In this document: positions 60,639 to 64,000 of the stretch, one piece after another
How positions within the stretch are numbered: the first letter of the stretch is position 1
Layout: the number at the start of each line of letters is the position of its first letter
Assembly: GCF_015910535.1 (NCBI RefSeq)
Contig: NZ_JACBJG010000013.1
Coordinates: 62,001 to 126,000 of the forward strand
DNA from: Saccharomonospora sp. NB11
GTDB lineage: Bacteria > Actinomycetota > Actinomycetes > Mycobacteriales > Pseudonocardiaceae
Length of the DNA stretch: 64,000 bases
Reading direction: 5' to 3'
Translations under genes and position numbers: made by a program
Notes under the pieces: model-generated
The model's input: only the letters and a program-made list of their open reading frames with translations
Databases searched by the model: none
What the model was told of the DNA's origin: nothing

Positions 60639-61654
60639 GTGTCGAGGTCCTGGATCCGCGGTTCGACGCCGAACCGCCGTATTGGGCGGCGTTGCGGGCC
60701 GAGGCGGGTCTGCGCGCCGACTGGGCGTGGGACGTGTTGCGACAGCAGGCGTGGTGTGCGCGAACCCCGTGGTACGTCACGGTGCTGCTCGACCGGGGCC
60801 GCCCGCGCGGGATGGTCACCGCCGCGTGGATCGGACCACCCACGCGTCGGCATCGGTTCGCGACCTCGCGTCGGGGCGGGCGGATCGGTGGCCTCGACGT
60901 CCGGGCTCCCGGCAACAGCGCCTTTCCCGCCTGGTGGTTCGCCGACGCGCACGCCGACGGCTGTGAGGAGCTGCTGTCGGAGTACTTCCCGACGATGCGC
61001 AAGCTGCTCGGCACGGGATTGAAAGCGACCCTGATCAGGCAGCTCTCGGAGGAGGGCGCCGCCCGGGTGCGGGGCCGCTTGCGGCTCGTGCGTGAGACCG
61101 AACCGATCGCCCGCCTCTGCACGGAGCCGTTCTCGGGACGGGACGACTGGCTCGGCTCGCTCGGCGGCAAACGCCGGTCGCAGTTGCGCAAGCTCTACCG
61201 GGGCATCGACGGCGACGAGCACCTGGCGGTGGAATGGCTGATCGGTGACGCGGTCGACGTCGTGGAACTCGCTGAGCTGCTGCGCGTGAACGAGGTCAAG
61301 CACCGCGACGTGCCGATCGTGCCGCTGCCGCAGTTCGTCGGTTACCTGCGGCGTTTGGTGGCGCAGCCGGACTACCGAGTCTTGTCCTTTCGCGACACTC
61401 GAAGCGGTCGGCTGCTGGCCGCCGCCACGGTGTTCGACCATCCACAGTGGCCGTTGTGGCGGTCGTTCTCCACCGTGCCCGTGGAGCGGGGTGGCAGGGC
61501 GAATCTGTACTTCCACGTGTTCGGCGAACTGGTGCGGTGGTCGGTCGCCGAGGGGCGCCGTGGCGTGGTGCTCGGCAAGAAGATGTCCGAGGTCAAGAAG
61601 TCGTGCGGCGCTGAGCTGATTGCCCAGTACGCCGCCGCCGTGCCGCTGATCTGA
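60635..61654 (+). CDS. FemX/GNAT-like acyltransferase, paralogue 4
   Basis: A 339-residue and most divergent paralogue. It has VEVLDPRFDAEPPYWAALRA, WAWDVLRQQAW, GSLGGKRRSQLRKLYRG and VLGKKMSEVKKSCGAELIAQ. The PRPV ending of copies 1-3 is absent. ATG 60635 overlaps the preceding stop. It ends the five-gene operon 12 bases from the convergent methyltransferase gene. Confidence 0.72.
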   Translation: MSVEVLDPRFDAEPPYWAALRAEAGLRADWAWDVLRQQAWCARTPWYVTVLLDRGRPRGMVTAAWIGPPTRRHRFATSRRGGRIGGLDVRAPGNSAFPAWWFADAHADGCEELLSEYFPTMRKLLGTGLKATLIRQLSEEGAARVRGRLRLVRETEPIARLCTEPFSGRDDWLGSLGGKRRSQLRKLYRGIDGDEHLAVEWLIGDAVDVVELAELLRVNEVKHRDVPIVPLPQFVGYLRRLVAQPDYRVLSFRDTRSGRLLAAATVFDHPQWPLWRSFSTVPVERGGRANLYFHVFGELVRWSVAEGRRGVVLGKKMSEVKKSCGAELIAQYAAAVPLI

Positions 61655-61666
61655 CGCCCCGGCGCG

Positions 61667-62560
61667 TCAGAGCGCACCGGCGAGCGCGGCGATGTCCGCC
61701 GGTCGCACCCGACAGCAGCCGCCGATGACCTGGGCCCCCTCGGCCGACCAGCGGCGCGCGAGGGTCGGGTCGAACCGTGCCGGTCCGGTCCAGGCATGCC
61801 GCCGGGCGTCCCAGCCTTCGCCGCTGTTCGGGTACACGACGACGGGCTTGTCCGTGACGGCCTTGGCACATGCGATGGCGGGGGAGACCTCGTCGGGCGC
61901 ACAGCAGTTGACGCCGACGGCGGTGACGTCGGGGGAGTCGGCGGCCACGGCGAACGCCTCCGCCAACGGCTGTCCGGCGCGGGTGCGTCCTCCGGCCACC
62001 GTGAAGGACAGCCACACGGGCACGCCGACGCCGGTCAGCGCCTCGACGAGTGCCTCGGCCTCCACCACGTCGGGCACGGTCTCGACCGCGAGCACGTCGG
62101 GCTCGGCCTCGACCAGGGCGTCGAGTCGGGGGAGGTGCCAGTCGCGCAGCCGTGTGACGTCGAGTCCGTAACGGCCGCGGTACTCCGAGCCGTCGGCGAG
62201 TGCGGCGCCATAGGGGCCGACCGAGGCGGCCACGAACCGGGGCACGGTCGCGCCGTCGGTCGTGGCGGCCTCGTCCCGGGCCTGACGGGCGAGTGCCACG
62301 CTCCGGTGCAGCAGTCGGCGCGTGGCGTCGTGGTCGAGGCCGCGCGCGGCGAGTCCCTCGAAGGAAGCCTGGTAGCTGGCGGTGGTCGCGACGACGGCAC
62401 CGGCGTCGAAGAAGGCCCGATGCGCGGCGACGATCCCCTCGGGAGCGTCGAGCAGCAGCCGCGCCGACCACAGCTCGTCGGAGAGGTCGTGCCCCCGCGC
62501 CTCCAACTCGGTGGCGAGCCCCCCGTCGCTCACCATGAGCCCACCGTCGAACAGTCCCAC
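61667..62560 (-). CDS. mmuM: homocysteine S-methyltransferase
   Basis: A 297-residue cobalamin-independent methyltransferase that makes methionine from homocysteine with S-methylmethionine or SAM as donor. It has VSDGGLATELEARGHDL, the zinc-binding Cys in VGVNCCAPDEV and the paired Cys in VIGGCCRVRPADI, the family hallmark. The start is GTG 62560; ATG 62536 (MVSDGG) is an alternative. It appears unrelated to the flanking biosynthetic operons. Confidence 0.92.
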   Translation of the reverse strand: MGLFDGGLMVSDGGLATELEARGHDLSDELWSARLLLDAPEGIVAAHRAFFDAGAVVATTASYQASFEGLAARGLDHDATRRLLHRSVALARQARDEAATTDGATVPRFVAASVGPYGAALADGSEYRGRYGLDVTRLRDWHLPRLDALVEAEPDVLAVETVPDVVEAEALVEALTGVGVPVWLSFTVAGGRTRAGQPLAEAFAVAADSPDVTAVGVNCCAPDEVSPAIACAKAVTDKPVVVYPNSGEGWDARRHAWTGPARFDPTLARRWSAEGAQVIGGCCRVRPADIAALAGAL

Positions 62561-62592
62561 GCCGCCCACTGTAGGAGCGCAACCCCAACCGG

Positions 62593-62676
62593 CGTGTCCG
62601 CCAGCTGCGCACGCGTGTCCGCACCTCTCGCACGCGTGTCCGCACGCTGCGCACGTGTGTCCGCGGCCTACGCGCA
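62593..62676. repeat. four tandem 21-bp repeats
   Basis: Four head-to-tail copies of 21 bases (62593-62613, 62614-62634, 62635-62655, 62656-62676) with consensus CGTGTCCGC-N6-CGCACG; the fourth is less exact. They lie in the gap between the methyltransferase start and the MarR stop. Function unknown; a regulator-binding array or a short intergenic repeat family are both possible. Confidence 0.8.
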
Positions 62677-62708
62677 TGGCACGCCGAGCGTGCCGAGGGC
62701 TGAACGCC

Positions 62709-63182
62709 TCAGTCCTCCCGATGCGGCTGGAGCCGGGTGTGCTTCGTGGCCTCCACGGTCGCGGCGAGGAACCGGGCGATGATGCGCCGTTCGTCTTCGT
62801 CGAACTGGGCCCACGCCTGCGCGTACGCCATGCCGAGCGGGCCGAACAACTCGAAGCCCAACTTCTGCGCCGAGGGGCGGATGTGCAGCACGACCCGCCT
62901 GCGGTCGCGGGTGTCCCGGCGGCGTTCGACGTGCGCCTGTAGTCGGTCGAGCACCGACGTGGTGGCCGACGCGCTGAGTCGGAGTTGGGTCGCGAGTTCG
63001 CCCTGGCTGAGCGGGTGGCCACGACCGGCCGCGTCCATGATCGCCACCAGAGCCGCCAGATCGGAGCGGTGCAGGGCGTGAGAGTCGCCGAAGGCGTTGA
63101 CGAACCGGCTCGACTCGATCATGAGCGCACGGATGTGTCCGACGAGCGTGCTGTCGTCCACCCCGCGTGTGTCGCCGCTCAC
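62709..63182 (-). CDS. MarR-family regulator
   Basis: A 157-residue MarR-type winged-helix protein. It has LSQGELATQLRLSASATTSV (recognition helix) and the wing RRRDTRDRRRVVLHI with DxRxRR, both typical. The start is GTG 63182. It is divergent from the MMPL gene, and a palindrome lies just before that gene, so it probably represses the transporter. Confidence 0.9.
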   Translation of the reverse strand: MSGDTRGVDDSTLVGHIRALMIESSRFVNAFGDSHALHRSDLAALVAIMDAAGRGHPLSQGELATQLRLSASATTSVLDRLQAHVERRRDTRDRRRVVLHIRPSAQKLGFELFGPLGMAYAQAWAQFDEDERRIIARFLAATVEATKHTRLQPHRED

Positions 63183-63286
63183 CGCAATGTGTCCTTTCCC
63201 TCGCTTCGGGGCATTAGAGGTAGCCCAGGTCCGGGCCCGAAACGCCGTGCTCGGGGCCCGGCCTTAGTATTCCGTCCGTAAGTTCG

Positions 63287-63301
63287 TTTCGATAATCGAA
63301 A
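63287..63301. promoter_or_regulatory. palindromic MarR operator
   Basis: TTTCGATAATCGAAA is a perfect palindrome with 7-bp arms around one base. It ends 12 bases before the start of the MMPL gene in the 131-base divergent gap and fits a MarR binding site in size and position. Confidence 0.65.
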
Positions 63302-63313
63302 GATTGGAACACT

Positions 63314-64000
63314 GTGCGCACGGCTCGATGGCTGGTCCCGGCCTTGCTCATCGTCGTCTGGCTCGCCGTCGGTTCGTTCGGCGGGCAGTACGCGGGCAAG
63401 CTGAGCAGCATCTCCGAGAACAACAGTTCGTACTTCCTGCCCGAATCGGCCGAGTCGACCCGCGTGACCGAGCTGGAACGTCGATTCGCCGACACCGAGG
63501 CGATCCCCGCCATCGTGGTCGCCGAACGGGGCTCCGGCATCACGGGTGACGACCACCAGTACCTGGCGCAGAAGGGCGCGGAGGTCGCGGGCTGGGACAC
63601 CACCCTGCAAGGACCCCCTCCCATTCCGTCGGAGGACGGGCGGGCCCTGGAACTCGTCGTGCCGATCAACGGTGACCCGGGTGACGTGGTCGAGCGGATG
63701 CGGGCGATGTTCGCCGAGGACCGCCCGGACGGCCTCGCCGTGTACGTCACCGGGCCTGCCGGACAGGTCGCCGATCTGTCGGAGGCGTTCAGCGGCATCG
63801 ACGGACTGCTGCTGCTCGTCGCCGGTGCGGTGGTCGCCCTGATCCTGGTGATCGTCTACCGGAGTCCGCTCCTGCCGCTGCTGGTGCTGATTTCGTCGGT
63901 TTTCGCGCTCTCACTCGCCAGCGTGCTCGTGTACGTGCTCGCCGACTCCGACGTCATCAGCCTCAACGGCCAGAGCCAGGGCATCCTGTTCATCCTCGTC
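63314..64000 (+). CDS. MMPL/RND-family membrane transporter (partial)
   Basis: The first 229 residues of an MMPL-type protein, cut at the window end. It has an N-terminal helix (WLVPALLIVVWLAVGSF), an extracytoplasmic part with SSISENNSSYFLPESAEST and VVPINGDPGD, then helices LLLLVAGAVVALILVIVYR and LVLISSVFALSLASVLVYV. Start GTG 63314. These transporters export lipids or drugs; control by the divergent MarR protein suggests an efflux role. Confidence 0.88.
   Translation, partial: MRTARWLVPALLIVVWLAVGSFGGQYAGKLSSISENNSSYFLPESAESTRVTELERRFADTEAIPAIVVAERGSGITGDDHQYLAQKGAEVAGWDTTLQGPPPIPSEDGRALELVVPINGDPGDVVERMRAMFAEDRPDGLAVYVTGPAGQVADLSEAFSGIDGLLLLVAGAVVALILVIVYRSPLLPLLVLISSVFALSLASVLVYVLADSDVISLNGQSQGILFILV

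Noticed and set aside
1-64000. CRISPR arrays, tRNA or rRNA genes, insertion sequences and attachment sites
   Set aside because: No spaced repeat array, no cloverleaf or CCA-ended tRNA-like sequence, and no transposase or integrase reading frame was recognised. The 21-bp repeats at 62593 have no spacers.

Overview
This window is high-GC DNA (about 70% G+C) from an actinomycete. GTG and TTG starts are frequent, genes often overlap by 4 bp (ATGA, GTGA), TTA codons are very rare, and a four-gene cvn conservon is present. A member of the Pseudonocardiales is plausible, but the genus cannot be fixed from the sequence alone.

Bases 1-36187 look like one biosynthetic region. Its left edge (83-4806) is an acyl-to-amine cassette: an alpha/beta hydrolase, two free-standing carrier proteins, a phosphopantetheinyl transferase, and a class III aminotransferase fused to an acyl-ACP-reductase-like domain. 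Next come an MbtH protein, a winged-helix regulator, and a set of tryptophan-tailoring genes: tryptophan 2,3-dioxygenase, a stand-alone A-PCP didomain, flavin monooxygenase, P450, HxlR regulator, flavin reductase, a PyrH-like tryptophan halogenase, a PLP aminotransferase, an SDR, a type II thioesterase and a formamidase-like hydrolase. This set matches the known route to 3-hydroxyquinaldic acid used for chromophores of the thiocoraline and echinomycin class, with a halogenase added. An EntE/DhbE-type aryl-AMP ligase then feeds a pyochelin-like line: NRPS 1 (ArCP-Cy-A with an embedded degenerate methyltransferase/epimerase-PCP) and NRPS 2 (TubC docking-Cy-A-PCP-TE), a thiazolinyl imine reductase, a pair of half ABC transporters and a second type II thioesterase. 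Both A domains carry a cysteine code. The prediction is a chlorinated hydroxyquinaldoyl-thiazoline-thiazolidine metallophore; no salicylate synthase is present. An AsnB-type amidotransferase follows.

Bases 36215-42463 hold accessory genes: a TetR-MFS-TetR efflux locus with a clear 20-bp palindromic operator, a lipoprotein, a YcaQ/AlkZ-type winged-helix protein and an epoxide hydrolase. Bases 42721-45261 form a separate two-gene operon, a DMATS-type aromatic prenyltransferase plus tryptophanase, expected to make prenylated indole. A cvnABCD conservon (45329-49250) and isopentenyl-diphosphate isomerase (49442-50065) follow.

Bases 50290-56460 (minus strand) form a translationally coupled operon of a membrane protein, carbamoyltransferase, flippase-like protein, ATP-grasp ligase and family 2 glycosyltransferase. 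Diverging from it, bases 56658-61654 (plus strand) hold a degenerate PaaK-like protein and four tandem paralogous FemX/GNAT-like acyltransferases. Together they look like an uncharacterised cell-surface or secondary-metabolite locus. The right end holds a homocysteine S-methyltransferase, four 21-bp tandem repeats, a MarR regulator and a divergent MMPL-type membrane protein cut by the window edge. Several strong hairpins mark operon ends.
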